A stretch of 64,000 nucleotides of DNA, from positions 62,001 to 126,000 of the forward strand of contig JACTMI010000006.1 of assembly GCA_014584695.1 (NCBI GenBank), read 5' to 3'. Origin of the DNA: Acidobacteriota bacterium (GTDB lineage Bacteria; Acidobacteriota; Thermoanaerobaculia; Multivoradales; JAGPDF01). Below the pieces are notes generated by a model. That model was not told the DNA's origin and made no database searches. It saw only the letters and a program-made list of their open reading frames with translations. Below, piece after piece: positions 1-8,902 of this stretch (positions are counted from its first letter, which is position 1; every line of letters begins with the position of its first letter). The position numbers and the translations under genes were made by a program.

Positions 1-1412
1 GCCGGCCGCGCCGACAGCACGACCGCCGCGGCTCCGGCCACCTGCGGGCTCGCCATCGAGGTGCCGCCCTGGGAGAAGTAGAGCGTGGTCGAGTTGAACT
101 GCGCCGAGGAGACCGCCTCGCCGGGGGCCGAGAGGTCGGGCTTGAGCGCCAGCAGGTCCGGGGTCGCGACGTTGAAGTCCATCCGCGGCCCGCGCAGGAA
201 CTGGCTGTAATTGGTGTCGTCGCCGCGCGCCACGGTGTCGCGGTCGTTGGTGCCGCCGACGGTGACGGCGAACGAGGCCGAGCCGGGGAACATGGTGCGC
301 ACGGTGCCGGCGGCGAGGCCGCAGTTCGAAGCATTGCCGTGCGCGACCGCCATGACGATGCCGAGGCTCGACAGGTAGTTGACCTGTTGCGCCATGGCGG
401 AGGTGCCGTCGTCGTCGGTGCAGAAGCCGATGCTCATGTTGACGACGCGGATGTTGAACGCCGCGCGGTTGAGGCCGACCCAGTCGAGGCCTTCGGCGAC
501 GTTGGTGGTGGTGCAGAAGCCGAGGGCGTCGCAGATCTTGACGTCGACCAGTCCGGCGCCGGGCGCCACTCCGGCGCAGTCGGTGGCGGAGCCGTCGTCG
601 GGAGTGCTGCAGACGCGCCCCGCGACGCCCTGTCCGAGGGCGATGCCGGCGACGTGGCTGCCGTGGCTGTGGTCGTCGTCGGGGTTCAGGGTCCCGTCGG
701 CCGGCTCGTCACCGGCATCGGTGCAGGAGCCGTTGCCGAGCGGCGCCGGCTCGCAGGAGTCGTCGATGCCGTTGAGGTTCGTGTCTTCGAAGATCAGCGG
801 ATTGAACCCGGCGACGAACTTGCCGGCGAACTGTTCGTGGCCGTCGTCGACGCCGGTGTCCATGACGGCGATGTTGAGCCCGGCGCCGGTGAAGCCGGCG
901 TCGGTGGCGGTGTTCGGGGAGAAGGTGACGCTGGGGCGCGACTGGACGGAGCGCGCCGACACGTCGTCCATGATCTGGCCGACCAGCTGGAGCTCGACCA
1001 TGGCCACTTCGGGCAGCGCCGCGATCTTCGCGATGTCCTCGTAACGCACGCTGTCGAGAGCGACGAAGGTGATGAGCTTGCCGATGTAGGAGATCCGTCC
1101 GAACCCGCCGAGCCGCGCCTGGATCTCTTTGAAGGAGCGGCAGCCGTTGAGGTTGACGAGGATGTCGACGAGCTCACCCTTCTCGTAGCGGCGGGTGATC
1201 TCGTCGTCGACGAAGTCGCGATCGCGGTCGCGGATCCAGGTGGTGTGCTTGCGCTGCCCGTTCATCCCCTGGATCCCGTGCCCCTCGACCGGCTGCTGCC
1301 AGGCCAGCGGGGTGAACTGGGAACCCGCGGCGGGCGCCACCGCGAGGAGCAGCGCGGCGAAGCCCCCGAGGAGGAGGACGTGGCTGACCCGGCGACATTG
1401 GAGCTTGACCAT
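1..1412 (-). CDS. Secreted subtilisin-like serine protease (S8), 3' part beyond the window edge
   Basis: Reading the minus strand from an ATG at 1412 gives an N-terminal signal peptide (hydrophobic stretch at about residues 10-28), a pro-region resembling inhibitor I9 (about 60-150) and a subtilase domain. The catalytic triad is visible: Asp185 in VMDTGVDDGH, His250 in HSHGSHVAG and Ser452 in GGTSMASPQVAG. The oxyanion Asn is in VAHGNASNCG. A GGAG lies shortly before the ATG. The C-terminal end is missing because the window starts here. Its upstream region carries one of the three shared promoter-like elements, so it probably belongs to the same regulon as the hydrolase cluster at 6-13.7 kb. 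The family degrades extracellular protein; the substrate is not predictable. Confidence 0.93.
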   Translation of the reverse strand, partial: MVKLQCRRVSHVLLLGGFAALLLAVAPAAGSQFTPLAWQQPVEGHGIQGMNGQRKHTTWIRDRDRDFVDDEITRRYEKGELVDILVNLNGCRSFKEIQARLGGFGRISYIGKLITFVALDSVRYEDIAKIAALPEVAMVELQLVGQIMDDVSARSVQSRPSVTFSPNTATDAGFTGAGLNIAVMDTGVDDGHEQFAGKFVAGFNPLIFEDTNLNGIDDSCEPAPLGNGSCTDAGDEPADGTLNPDDDHSHGSHVAGIALGQGVAGRVCSTPDDGSATDCAGVAPGAGLVDVKICDALGFCTTTNVAEGLDWVGLNRAAFNIRVVNMSIGFCTDDDGTSAMAQQVNYLSSLGIVMAVAHGNASNCGLAAGTVRTMFPGSASFAVTVGGTNDRDTVARGDDTNYSQFLRGPRMDFNVATPDLLALKPDLSAPGEAVSSAQFNSTTLYFSQGGTSMASPQVAGAAAVVLSARP

Positions 1413-1535
1413 GGGAGCTCTCCGTTCCTGGGCCGGCGCGAGTCCGACCCACGTTGGTCCGCCACGGAGGCAGGGCACCACGCCCCCATCCTCAGGGCGG
1501 CGAGCCGGCCCCGGAGGATCGGCCCGTCAGGGAGA

Positions 1536-1563
1536 TAGACGAACGAAGAGGCGATTCCGGTCG
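1536..1563 (-). promoter_or_regulatory. Promoter-like element, copy A (upstream of the subtilisin gene)
   Basis: Read on the minus strand, this is CGACCGGAATCG, a 10-nt spacer, then CGTCTA. It matches copies B (7769-7796) and C (13829-13856) with identical spacing. CGTC at -10 with a distinct -35 block is the usual layout of ECF-sigma promoters. A start near 1529 would leave about 117 nt of leader before the subtilisin ATG. Assignment to an ECF sigma factor is inference. Confidence 0.6.
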
Positions 1564-1698
1564 CAAAGAGAATCAACCGAGATGCCTAGAGTAGGCCACT
1601 TCAGTCAACCTGCCATCAGCGCAGGGTCGAAGTACCTGGAGTCCGCCAAGGACAGCGTTCCTTTTCTGTGCCTCGAGAACGAGGTACCATTCGGGACG

Positions 1699-2139
1699 AT
1701 GAACTTTCAATCAGAAGATCAGCTGGTTGAGCACCTCGTGGCCGAACTAGAGGGACTTCGCCCTTGGGGGCTCCGCGACCTCGTGCGCGAGTTTTCTTAC
1801 GGCGCTGGCCGGGCAGACGTGGTGGGTGTTCTCGAAAGTGGTGGCGTGATTGCAATAGAAGCCAAGCTCGAGCGCTGGAAGGAGGCCCTTCACCAAGCCT
1901 ATCGAAACACCTGTTTCACCAATCACTCATATGTTCTGTTGCCTTGGGCTGCAGCGCAGAGAGCATCGTCTTTCTTGGGAGAGTTCGAGCGCCGCGGAGT
2001 GGGCCTTTGTACCGCTGCGGATGAGGAGATTCGCATACTGTTCGAGCCGCCGAGAAGGGAACCCCTTCAGCCCTGGCTAGCTGCGCGGGCGGTACTCGCT
2101 TGCGCTTCGAAAGCCGTGCCGCCGCTCCCGGTTTTCTAG
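1699..2139 (+). CDS. PD-(D/E)XK nuclease-like protein
   Basis: The sequence shows an N-terminal acidic helix (EDQLVEHLVAEL), then the core AGRADVVGV...GVIAIEAKLE. This fits the Asp...(D/E)xK active site of the restriction-endonuclease-like fold (Asp40, Glu54, Lys56 counted from this start). A YRNTCFTNHSYVLLP segment follows, as in nuclease-like proteins that act on DNA. An in-frame ATG at 1582 would add 39 residues; I chose 1699 because the fold starts there, but neither start has a strong Shine-Dalgarno. Base composition is lower in G+C than the flanks. It converges on the 2136-3284 gene and their stop codons share the palindrome CTAG. Nuclease activity is inferred from motifs only. Confidence 0.7.
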   Translation: MNFQSEDQLVEHLVAELEGLRPWGLRDLVREFSYGAGRADVVGVLESGGVIAIEAKLERWKEALHQAYRNTCFTNHSYVLLPWAAAQRASSFLGEFERRGVGLCTAADEEIRILFEPPRREPLQPWLAARAVLACASKAVPPLPVF

Positions 2140-3284
2140 TACCTGAACTCTGCAAGCGCTCGACGCCACGCCCTAAGCCAAGCTCCATCGTTCCGTACTT
2201 CCTCCATGAAGATCTGCGGCTTGCGATCAGCGAGTTCGCGCCAGAGTTGCTCCGCACGGCAAAGTAGATCGCTAACATCAAGCTCGCCTCTATCAATCCG
2301 GGCCTCCGCCGCCGCAAACCAGTACATGAACTGGCGCCAGCCAAGGCCGACCCAGGGCCGACCGGGCGCTTCAACCAGTTGCTGCAGGATCTCCTGAGTG
2401 AACGGGTTGGCAAGCGTCGTGACCGAAAGAAGACCTGCGTCTCGAATGCGTGTGATGTCCGATTCCCGAAGAAACGCGACGAGACTCTCTTCGATGATGT
2501 ATGGCAGTTGCCCACCGCCCTGTGCGGGCTCTTCATACCGAGATCTCGTGAATCGCCTTAAGTTGAAGAACTTCCCAGTTGCACAGGAGGATGCTCCAGC
2601 TTCCTTCCACAGGAGAATGTCGGATGAGCAGTGGCTGACTAGAACTCCTATGCCCGCGCCTTCGAGCGAAGCGATTAAGCGCAGAGCGCCCTTGAGTTCC
2701 TCGACCTGATTCAACTCCCTCCGCGGCTCCGTATCACCGACGAGGACCAGATAGATCTGTTCCGCACTCGTTCTAGAGGCTATTGAGGCCACTTCGAAGG
2801 GCCGCTCTGCCTGAGTGAGGTCGGCAAGACCAACTACAAGAGTTTGAAGAGTCGAGACGCCAGTTCCCGAGAGCTGGCTCTTCAGAACGTCCCCAACCTC
2901 CACTGTCAGTTTGAAATATTCGGGACTAAAGACCCGCGGCACTACAGCAGGACTGCACACAGCGCTGGCCCTCAGTTGTGCGGAGACCTCCGCCAGACTC
3001 CCGGTTACAGCCCCCCACCAGTCGGGAGAGGTGAGATCAGCGGACTCAACATCGGAGGGGAAGTAGCTCCAGGTTCGCAGTTGCCCTTGCAAACTCGTCG
3101 GAACGTAGAGTTGTGGATCAAGTATGGTCTCAAAACCAGGACGGCCTGAGAATCTCTTGAGAAGCGATTCCACTTGTGGGCGGCTGTAGTTCACGGGGCT
3201 CAGAACAGCGCCAGCGAATGAACTCAATCGCTCATCTTCGAGCAGGTTGTCTGACTGATAGCCCATCTGATGGTACGAAGGCAT
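2136..3284 (-). CDS. Unrecognised 382-aa protein coupled to a protein kinase
   Basis: I do not recognise this family with confidence. The protein is soluble, has no signal peptide or membrane segment, and alternates predicted strands and helices in a way compatible with a TIM-barrel-like fold. Phrases that may be family signatures are ILDPQLYVP (about residues 55-63), a Cys/Asp/Trp/Lys-rich stretch around residues 215-230 (SHCSSDILLWKEAGASSCATG) and FFNLRRFTRSRYEE just after it. Its ATG follows the kinase stop directly (TAG then ATG, no gap), so the two are translationally coupled and probably work together, for example as kinase and substrate or effector. It is lower in G+C than the region around the insert. 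Confidence 0.75.
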   Translation of the reverse strand: MPSYHQMGYQSDNLLEDERLSSFAGAVLSPVNYSRPQVESLLKRFSGRPGFETILDPQLYVPTSLQGQLRTWSYFPSDVESADLTSPDWWGAVTGSLAEVSAQLRASAVCSPAVVPRVFSPEYFKLTVEVGDVLKSQLSGTGVSTLQTLVVGLADLTQAERPFEVASIASRTSAEQIYLVLVGDTEPRRELNQVEELKGALRLIASLEGAGIGVLVSHCSSDILLWKEAGASSCATGKFFNLRRFTRSRYEEPAQGGGQLPYIIEESLVAFLRESDITRIRDAGLLSVTTLANPFTQEILQQLVEAPGRPWVGLGWRQFMYWFAAAEARIDRGELDVSDLLCRAEQLWRELADRKPQIFMEEVRNDGAWLRAWRRALAEFRY

Positions 3285-4154
3285 CTAGCCGGCCCTTCCC
3301 TGAGCCGCCCATGCGGCCTCGAGCAGCTGCGGAGTGCGGTGGCGGTGGACCGGCCACGGCGCTGACATTCGAATCAACTCTGGAAGACGACAATGACCGG
3401 CTGCAACAAGAAACCGGGTCGATTGCGGCGACCGCGCTGCTACCCGTTGAATGGTGGCTGCATTGTTTCCTTCAGTCTCAGAATAGGGATGAAAGCCAAA
3501 CGCGGCAAACGAGAGAAGTACTGCAAGGGCGAACTGGTCGGCACGCCAGTCGATTCCGGCCTTGTCATTCAGCAGCTGCTCCGCTGGAGCATAGAGCGGC
3601 GTCGCAGGGCCCCGCACTGCCCAAGTGTGAGTAAGCGAAGACTCTTCGAGGTTTCTAACTAGCCCGAAATCGACCAGAACGGGAGTACTACGATCTGGGC
3701 GAAGCATGACGTTTTCCGGCTTAATGTCTCTATGGACGAGCCGCTCGCGCGCCACAGCTGCAATCGCGCTAATAAGTGCTCCACCGAGGGCAAGCACCTC
3801 GTCGCGCGGAAGAGTGCCACGTGTTCCGAGTAACTGTGCGAGTGTGCCGCCAGACAGAAACTCCTCCAGCGAGTATAAGTACTGAGTGTCGGCCTCACTG
3901 TGAATGTTCACGGCGTTGAGGCGCCCAATATTCGGATGGCAGAACCTCAACATCGCATCGATTTCTCGCCCTGCGCGCTCCGTAAGCGAGCCCGGTCGGT
4001 GCACTTTGAGTGCGAGGTTTGAACCGTCGGTAGCTTGAACCTGATACGTCTCCTTGAAGGCGCCGACACCGACCGCACCGATTAAACGAAGCGACTCCTC
4101 CTCACAGATTCGTTTGGCAACTTCTTCCAGCTGGAATCCTGGGTGTGGCATCAT
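3285..4154 (-). CDS. Serine/threonine protein kinase (cytosolic, single domain)
   Basis: A complete eukaryotic-like kinase domain is present: glycine-rich loop GAVGVGAFKETYQV (26-39), catalytic Lys50 in LALKV, helix-C Glu64, catalytic loop HRDIKPENVM (141-150), DFG (162-164) and an APE equivalent in YAPAEQ. All key residues are present, so it should be active. There is no transmembrane or sensor domain, unlike the kinase at 17049-19247. It is followed with no gap by the 382-aa gene and preceded, 192 bp upstream on the same strand, by a metallophosphoesterase gene. The combination suggests a phosphorylation-controlled module; the phosphoesterase is not a classical PP2C or PPP phosphatase, so opposition to the kinase is only a possibility. 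Confidence 0.92.
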   Translation of the reverse strand: MMPHPGFQLEEVAKRICEEESLRLIGAVGVGAFKETYQVQATDGSNLALKVHRPGSLTERAGREIDAMLRFCHPNIGRLNAVNIHSEADTQYLYSLEEFLSGGTLAQLLGTRGTLPRDEVLALGGALISAIAAVARERLVHRDIKPENVMLRPDRSTPVLVDFGLVRNLEESSLTHTWAVRGPATPLYAPAEQLLNDKAGIDWRADQFALAVLLSFAAFGFHPYSETEGNNAATIQRVAARSPQSTRFLVAAGHCRLPELIRMSAPWPVHRHRTPQLLEAAWAAQGRAG

Positions 4155-4346
4155 TAGTCTTTCTCCACGACCTCCAGGCCCAGACAGGCTGGCATTGTCG
4201 TTTCGGGCGTGACTCCTCGAGGCCAGACACCTCCAAGGCGGCTAGGGAGCTAGAAGCCCGCAGGCAGTCCGCACGCTGCACTCTCGCGGCCAAGCGCTAA
4301 TCGCCTCGGCGGGCCCCGAGGCACTGCAGAGACCCCAAGCCAATAC

Positions 4347-5879
4347 CTAAGTACTCGCCCCTTCTACTTTCGGTTCTCGCTTGATCCGCAACGAGCTTGT
4401 GCCTACATTCCTCGTTCTTCGAAACCGGAACAGGTCCTCAGAGTGTTTCTCAAAGGTGCTCGAGCCGGGCTCCCATCGATGATGATTCACAAGGACGCGA
4501 AATTCCCTGTTGTCTGCTTCGATCTCTAGAATCTCCAGACTTCGCACACGTTTCGCCGACTCCACCTCCTTAGTAGCCGATCCACCGACCACCTGCAGAA
4601 ACGGCCGCGAACTCAGTGCCTTGACGAATCGCTCGATTCGACGCGCAACAAGCTCAAGTTTCTTAAGCTCTTCCGTTGACCAAGAACTTCGAAGTCGCCG
4701 CCCAATCTCTTCTAGCTCGAGTCTTGTCAGTTCTTCCGATTCCCGCAGGCCGCCCCTCCTCAGCACCTTCAGAATCTCCTCCTCAAACCTCTCCGGCGCC
4801 AGCAGCGTGTGCCTCAGTGCCGCTGCGAGCTGCTGCTCAAACTCCGTTGAAGGGGGGATCTCCTCGGAAAGGTCTCGGGCCCGGATGCGCAGGATCTTCG
4901 CCCAGAGCGCATACAGCATCGCTTCCGCTCGACGCAATCGCCTTCCTTTCCTATCAGAGATCGTGTGTGCCACGCCGGCCAGGCCGATGAGTCTTCGAAA
5001 GACGTTCATTAGGAACCGGGAGCGCTCCCGGCGAGGAAGCTGAGTTGCGTATGTTGTCGGGTGCCTGCTTGGAATGTGTTTATGCCCGCAAAGGTAGACA
5101 TCGAAGTCCGAACTCGCGAGATTCGCGAACACCGCCCGCTTCGACCACATCGAGAGGTGAGGCTTGATCCTCTGACCTGGGGCATCAAAGAGATAATGGT
5201 GCGCGACCATTATCTTTAGGCTTTCACTAAAGAGCTCTGCGGGTATGTGGCCCTCTCGGCCCGGGTGCTCCAGCTTTCCGAGCCGCCCAAGCTCAAATAG
5301 CTCAAGAAGTGCCTCGGACTGGCGGCTCGCGAATTCTCCTCTTGCCGTGTCGGAGATTCTAGAAATGATGTGAGAGAAGTCCGACTTTCCTTCCAGCTCG
5401 CGGTCGCCTAAGAATGTTGTGTCGGTGGAAACGATGAAGAGTGCACTGCCGCGCTTTTCGACCCAGTCCCAGCGCACGCGGCGATCCAGCGAGTACGAGT
5501 GCTCAGGGAAGAGCTCGTTGTAGTGAGTCAGGCTTCGCTGCCAGTAGTTTAGCTCGCTCGTGGAGTCTACCGAGCAATTGTAGGCGTCGTGGTTGCCAGG
5601 AACGACGATTACACGTTCTGGATCGAGCTTCAGGCCCTGTCGTTCGTTCGCCGTCACCTCGAAGTCAGAAAAGAGCCACGCTCTTGCACGGAGAAGGCTC
5701 TCTTCATCTCCGGCGTTCGACAGGTCCCCACTGACAACGACACGATCAAAGCTCTGACGGGCGAACAACTTTTGAACTCCAACGAGACGCGGAATCGAGT
5801 GTTGGTGGCTTGCTCGCTTATAGGCTCCAGAGGAGAAGTGCAGATCAGATATGTGGGCAAGTTTGAACTTCGAGTTCAT
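4347..5879 (-). CDS. Calcineurin-like metallophosphoesterase with long C-terminal extension
   Basis: The first ~280 residues form a metallophosphoesterase domain with all metal-binding blocks: ISDLH (Asp12, His14), SGDLSN (Asp51), GNHDAY (94-99), VAHHY and GHKH. The remaining ~220 residues are a charged, helical extension of unknown function that ends in a strand-rich segment. There is no signal peptide, so it acts in the cytosol. Possible substrates are a nucleotide, nucleic acid or phosphoprotein; the family does not decide this. It is co-directional with the kinase and the 382-aa gene and shares their lower G+C. The 192-bp gap to the kinase holds no gene and no obvious terminator. Confidence 0.9.
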   Translation of the reverse strand: MNSKFKLAHISDLHFSSGAYKRASHQHSIPRLVGVQKLFARQSFDRVVVSGDLSNAGDEESLLRARAWLFSDFEVTANERQGLKLDPERVIVVPGNHDAYNCSVDSTSELNYWQRSLTHYNELFPEHSYSLDRRVRWDWVEKRGSALFIVSTDTTFLGDRELEGKSDFSHIISRISDTARGEFASRQSEALLELFELGRLGKLEHPGREGHIPAELFSESLKIMVAHHYLFDAPGQRIKPHLSMWSKRAVFANLASSDFDVYLCGHKHIPSRHPTTYATQLPRRERSRFLMNVFRRLIGLAGVAHTISDRKGRRLRRAEAMLYALWAKILRIRARDLSEEIPPSTEFEQQLAAALRHTLLAPERFEEEILKVLRRGGLRESEELTRLELEEIGRRLRSSWSTEELKKLELVARRIERFVKALSSRPFLQVVGGSATKEVESAKRVRSLEILEIEADNREFRVLVNHHRWEPGSSTFEKHSEDLFRFRRTRNVGTSSLRIKREPKVEGAST

Positions 5880-6003
5880 CTATTTGCTCTCCCTCCAGGT
5901 CCTGTCCTCTTGGCTTAGGCTCCAATGCCCCTCTGTTCCCTCCTCTCGGATCATGGGGTTCAAAGCCGAGCCTGCTCGCAGTCCCTTTTCGCACAAGACC
6001 CGA

Positions 6004-7695
6004 TCAGGCTTTGCTAGTAAGGCCTCCGACGTTCCAACTTGCGAGATGTCCCAACAGATTCACCTGCCTCGCATCCAGATGCAGCTGATCGACGGTGCCG
6101 TAGTTCGGGAAGGTCCAGTAGTTCCACGGCTCGAGGTCCATGGCGGCGCGGACGGTGTCGTGGAGTTGGTCGTACCAGTTCTTGACGGGGTTGAGGTAGA
6201 CCCAGGTCAAGTCGACGGTGCCGGCCGGGACGCCGTAGTGGGGGTTGGGGAGGACGGTGACGTTCTTCTGGACGGCTTTCGCGACGTTGCCGCTCGAGGC
6301 GCCGGACCAGAGTTGGGCGCGGAGGTCGTCGAAGGTGGCGCGGTCGAAGACCTGGTTGAAGCGGAACGGGGACGAGGGCGAGATCGGGACGTACTGACCC
6401 TGCGCCGCGCTCCACTCCAGGCCGAAGAGCGGCGGGAGGTCCGAGTCGACGATGACCTCGTTCTTCGGGCCGTAGACCGAGAGCTGCGTCTCCGTGTTCA
6501 CGAAAGCGAGGATCTTCTTCAGGCTGCGGCGCAGGAGCGGCATGATCCCCTGGTTCTCCAGATTGCCGCCGTCGCCGAACAGATACGGGCGCGCGGCGTT
6601 CCTCGGCTGCGCGCTGGCGCGGAAGACCGGCCAGTACTGGACCGTCGGGATCAGATCGTCCAGCGCGTGGATGCCGAGGCGGTGCGCCTCCGCGATCACG
6701 TCGTAGGCGTAGGCGAGCGAAGAGAGGCCGGCGAGATCCGAGAGGCGGAAACGGTTCGCCGGCGTCGGCACCTTGAAGCGGCGGTCCGCCCCGATCTTCG
6801 ACGGGGCGACCGAGCCCATCGCGAAGGAGTCGATCCAGCCGCCGCCCAGATCCGCGCTCCCCGGATTGCCCGGCGACGGCGCCCCGGCGTTCGGGAAGGC
6901 GGGCGGGATCCCCACCCCGATCGGCGTCGATTCGACCTCGTAGCCGGTCTCCCAGGCCGCCGCGACCGCGGCGTGCCGGTGCGCGCCGGCGACGCCCCCG
7001 CCGAGCACGGGAGGCGTCGGCGGATAGAACAGCGTCGAGTTGGTGATGAGGTAGGGCCGGTTCGGCCGCGTCGTCACGAAGTCCGACGCCGCGAGCTTCG
7101 GGTTGTACCTGAGGACGGCGTTCTGCAGCCACCATGGCGTCCAGGTGAAATAGCGCTGCGGCGAATCCCCGAGCCCGAACGGCTCCAGGATCAGCGCGCC
7201 GATCGCGCGCGGCCAGACCTCCGAGATCGAGACCCCCTCGCCCAGGAGCGCCAGCGCCTGGTTCAACAGCTCCGTGACCCCGACCCGCGTCGCCGCGCTG
7301 CCGATCGCGTGCGGGTCGAGGAGACCGAGATTCACCCCTGGGCCGCCCGAGTCCCAGCGCAGAGCGCCCGGGTCGGCGACGTACGGGCCGAGCAGCGTCT
7401 CGTCCGAGATCGAGGCTTCCGCCCAATTCCAGATCGTGCCCGCCCAGGTGCCGCCCGAGACCGTCGACATCCAGCCGTACTGAGCGAGCTGCCCCGAGGC
7501 CGCGAGGCCGCGCAGCTGCCCCATCGCCGCCGAGAGCGCGCGCGAGCCGCCGCCGGAGAAACAGATGCCGGCCCAAGGGGGCCCGAGCTGGGCGTTCGAG
7601 AGCGGCGACAGCTCCGGGAGCTCCGCCTGCTGCGCCGAAGAGGGCAGCAACGACGCGTCGAGCGCGGCGGGCCAGCCGGCGGGCGGAGAGGTCAT
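6004..7695 (-). CDS. Cytosolic phospholipase A2 / lysophospholipase-like lipase
   Basis: The protein has the oxyanion motif ICFSGGGSRA (44-53), a nucleophile elbow MSTVSGGTW with Ser80, and the catalytic Asp375 in LFGDGGNLENQGIMPLL. The DGG...N.P arrangement is that of the cPLA2/PLB lysophospholipase superfamily (Ser-Asp dyad), related to patatins but longer. No signal peptide or membrane segment is visible, so it should be cytosolic unless exported by a non-classical route. It is the last gene of the minus-strand hydrolase cluster and has its own promoter-like element (copy B) 74 bp before the ATG. Expected reaction: hydrolysis of fatty acyl esters of phospholipids. Bacterial members of this branch are uncommon and little studied. 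Confidence 0.85.
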   Translation of the reverse strand: MTSPPAGWPAALDASLLPSSAQQAELPELSPLSNAQLGPPWAGICFSGGGSRALSAAMGQLRGLAASGQLAQYGWMSTVSGGTWAGTIWNWAEASISDETLLGPYVADPGALRWDSGGPGVNLGLLDPHAIGSAATRVGVTELLNQALALLGEGVSISEVWPRAIGALILEPFGLGDSPQRYFTWTPWWLQNAVLRYNPKLAASDFVTTRPNRPYLITNSTLFYPPTPPVLGGGVAGAHRHAAVAAAWETGYEVESTPIGVGIPPAFPNAGAPSPGNPGSADLGGGWIDSFAMGSVAPSKIGADRRFKVPTPANRFRLSDLAGLSSLAYAYDVIAEAHRLGIHALDDLIPTVQYWPVFRASAQPRNAARPYLFGDGGNLENQGIMPLLRRSLKKILAFVNTETQLSVYGPKNEVIVDSDLPPLFGLEWSAAQGQYVPISPSSPFRFNQVFDRATFDDLRAQLWSGASSGNVAKAVQKNVTVLPNPHYGVPAGTVDLTWVYLNPVKNWYDQLHDTVRAAMDLEPWNYWTFPNYGTVDQLHLDARQVNLLGHLASWNVGGLTSKA

Positions 7696-7768
7696 GAACC
7701 TCCCCCGCCCCGCCGCCCGAAGTCGAAGCGGCGCTTCCCCAGCCCAGTCGGACCCGGCATCAGGGGGT

Positions 7769-7796
7769 AAGACGAACGAAGGGGCGATTTCGGTCA
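7769..7796 (-). promoter_or_regulatory. Promoter-like element, copy B (upstream of the cPLA2-like gene)
   Basis: Minus-strand reading: TGACCGAAATCG, 10-nt spacer CCCCTTCGTT, CGTCTT. The spacer and both boxes nearly match copy A, whose spacer is CCTCTTCGTT. Flanking sequence is also similar. The position, 74 bp from the 7695 ATG, fits a promoter. The intergenic region 7696-7937 holds nothing else I can identify. Confidence 0.65.
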
Positions 7797-7937
7797 GATG
7801 CCTCGGGTTCGGGGGGACGAGGCTCCGCTCGACGGGACTTCGGCCCGTCTTCGCTGGTGGGGAGGCGCTCTGGAGTGGAGTCGCCGGCTGGGTTCTAGTT
7901 CTCCTTCACACTTACGAGCGGTGTCGTGCGGTCGTGG

Positions 7938-8870
7938 TCAGGGCAGCGCGGTCAGGGCCTTGTTGACTTCGCGGGCCACGGCCTTGAAGCCGGACTTCGT
8001 GGGGTGGAGCTCGTTGCCCCAGTCGTCCTTGTACTTCTTGGGGAGGGCGTTCGAGAGGGTGGGGCGGAGGTCGACGTAGGTGACGTGGGTGAGGTTCGGG
8101 CTGCCGGCGATGCTGGCGAGCAGGGCGTTGAAGCGGTCGATCAGGACGCGCATCAGGTCCGTCATCTTCTGCAGCTCGGGCTGCCGCTTCGGGTCGTAAC
8201 CCTTGCGGCGGAAGCCGGGCTCCAGCCAGGGGCCGGGGAGAAAGCCCCAGCCGCCGAGGAAGCCGCGGCCGTCCGGCACCGGGTAGCCGTAGCCGTGGAG
8301 CAGGATCGGCAGCTTCTGGCCGTAGAGCGCGACCGAGAGGTGCGTCACCCCGGCCGCGAGGCTGACGATCGCGCTCGCGAGGCGCTCCTCGAACAGCCCC
8401 TCGAGCACCTTCTCGTTGAGCGGCGGCAGCCCCGAGGCCACGTGGTTGAGCAGCATCGAGAACTCCTCGCCCGCGATGTCGTTGCCGCCGCCCGAGAGCA
8501 GAATCGCCTTCGGCCGCCGGTTCGCCGCCTTGAGCTGGCGCAGCTCGCGCTCCAGGCGCGCGAACTGCGGGCCGTCGTAAGCCATCGACTCGACCGTGTC
8601 GCCGTGGTGCGCGACCGAGACGATCTCCCAGCGCAGATCCTCGAGCTCGGCGAGGACGTCGAAGAGCGGGTAGTCGAACCAGGAGTCCCCCTCGGCGAGC
8701 AGCAGCCCCTTGGGTGGGCCGGCCGCCACCACCTTCGCCTTCGCCTGACGCTGCTTGAGCACCGCGTCGGCGGCGGCGACCCCGGCCGCGAACGCGCTCT
8801 TGCGCAGCGCCGCGCGACTCGGCCGCGGCGCGACCTTCGCGGGCTTCCGTTTCGGCTTCCCCTTGGCCAT
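7938..8870 (-). CDS. SGNH/GDSL-family hydrolase
   Basis: Block I is LLLAEGDSWFDYP with the nucleophile Ser63, block III is SGGGNDIAG with Asn130, and the C-terminal His289 is in WGNELHPTKSG. These are the S, N and H of SGNH esterases. The first ~50 residues are lysine-, arginine- and alanine-rich without a hydrophobic core, so this is not a signal peptide. Expected activity is ester or acyl hydrolysis on an unknown substrate. It lies within the hydrolase cluster, 149 bp after the 107-aa gene and 242 bp before the lipase. The ATG at 8870 has a GGGAGGAAG Shine-Dalgarno. Confidence 0.88.
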   Translation of the reverse strand: MAKGKPKRKPAKVAPRPSRAALRKSAFAAGVAAADAVLKQRQAKAKVVAAGPPKGLLLAEGDSWFDYPLFDVLAELEDLRWEIVSVAHHGDTVESMAYDGPQFARLERELRQLKAANRRPKAILLSGGGNDIAGEEFSMLLNHVASGLPPLNEKVLEGLFEERLASAIVSLAAGVTHLSVALYGQKLPILLHGYGYPVPDGRGFLGGWGFLPGPWLEPGFRRKGYDPKRQPELQKMTDLMRVLIDRFNALLASIAGSPNLTHVTYVDLRPTLSNALPKKYKDDWGNELHPTKSGFKAVAREVNKALTALP

Positions 8871-8902
8871 GACTTCCTCCCTGCCCGGCGCCTAGAGACG
8901 GC

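Noticed and set aside
5851-7770. Long plus-strand frame opposite the lipase gene
   Set aside because: Arg/Asp/Val-rich low-complexity translation with no motif; the minus strand encodes a full cPLA2-like enzyme.
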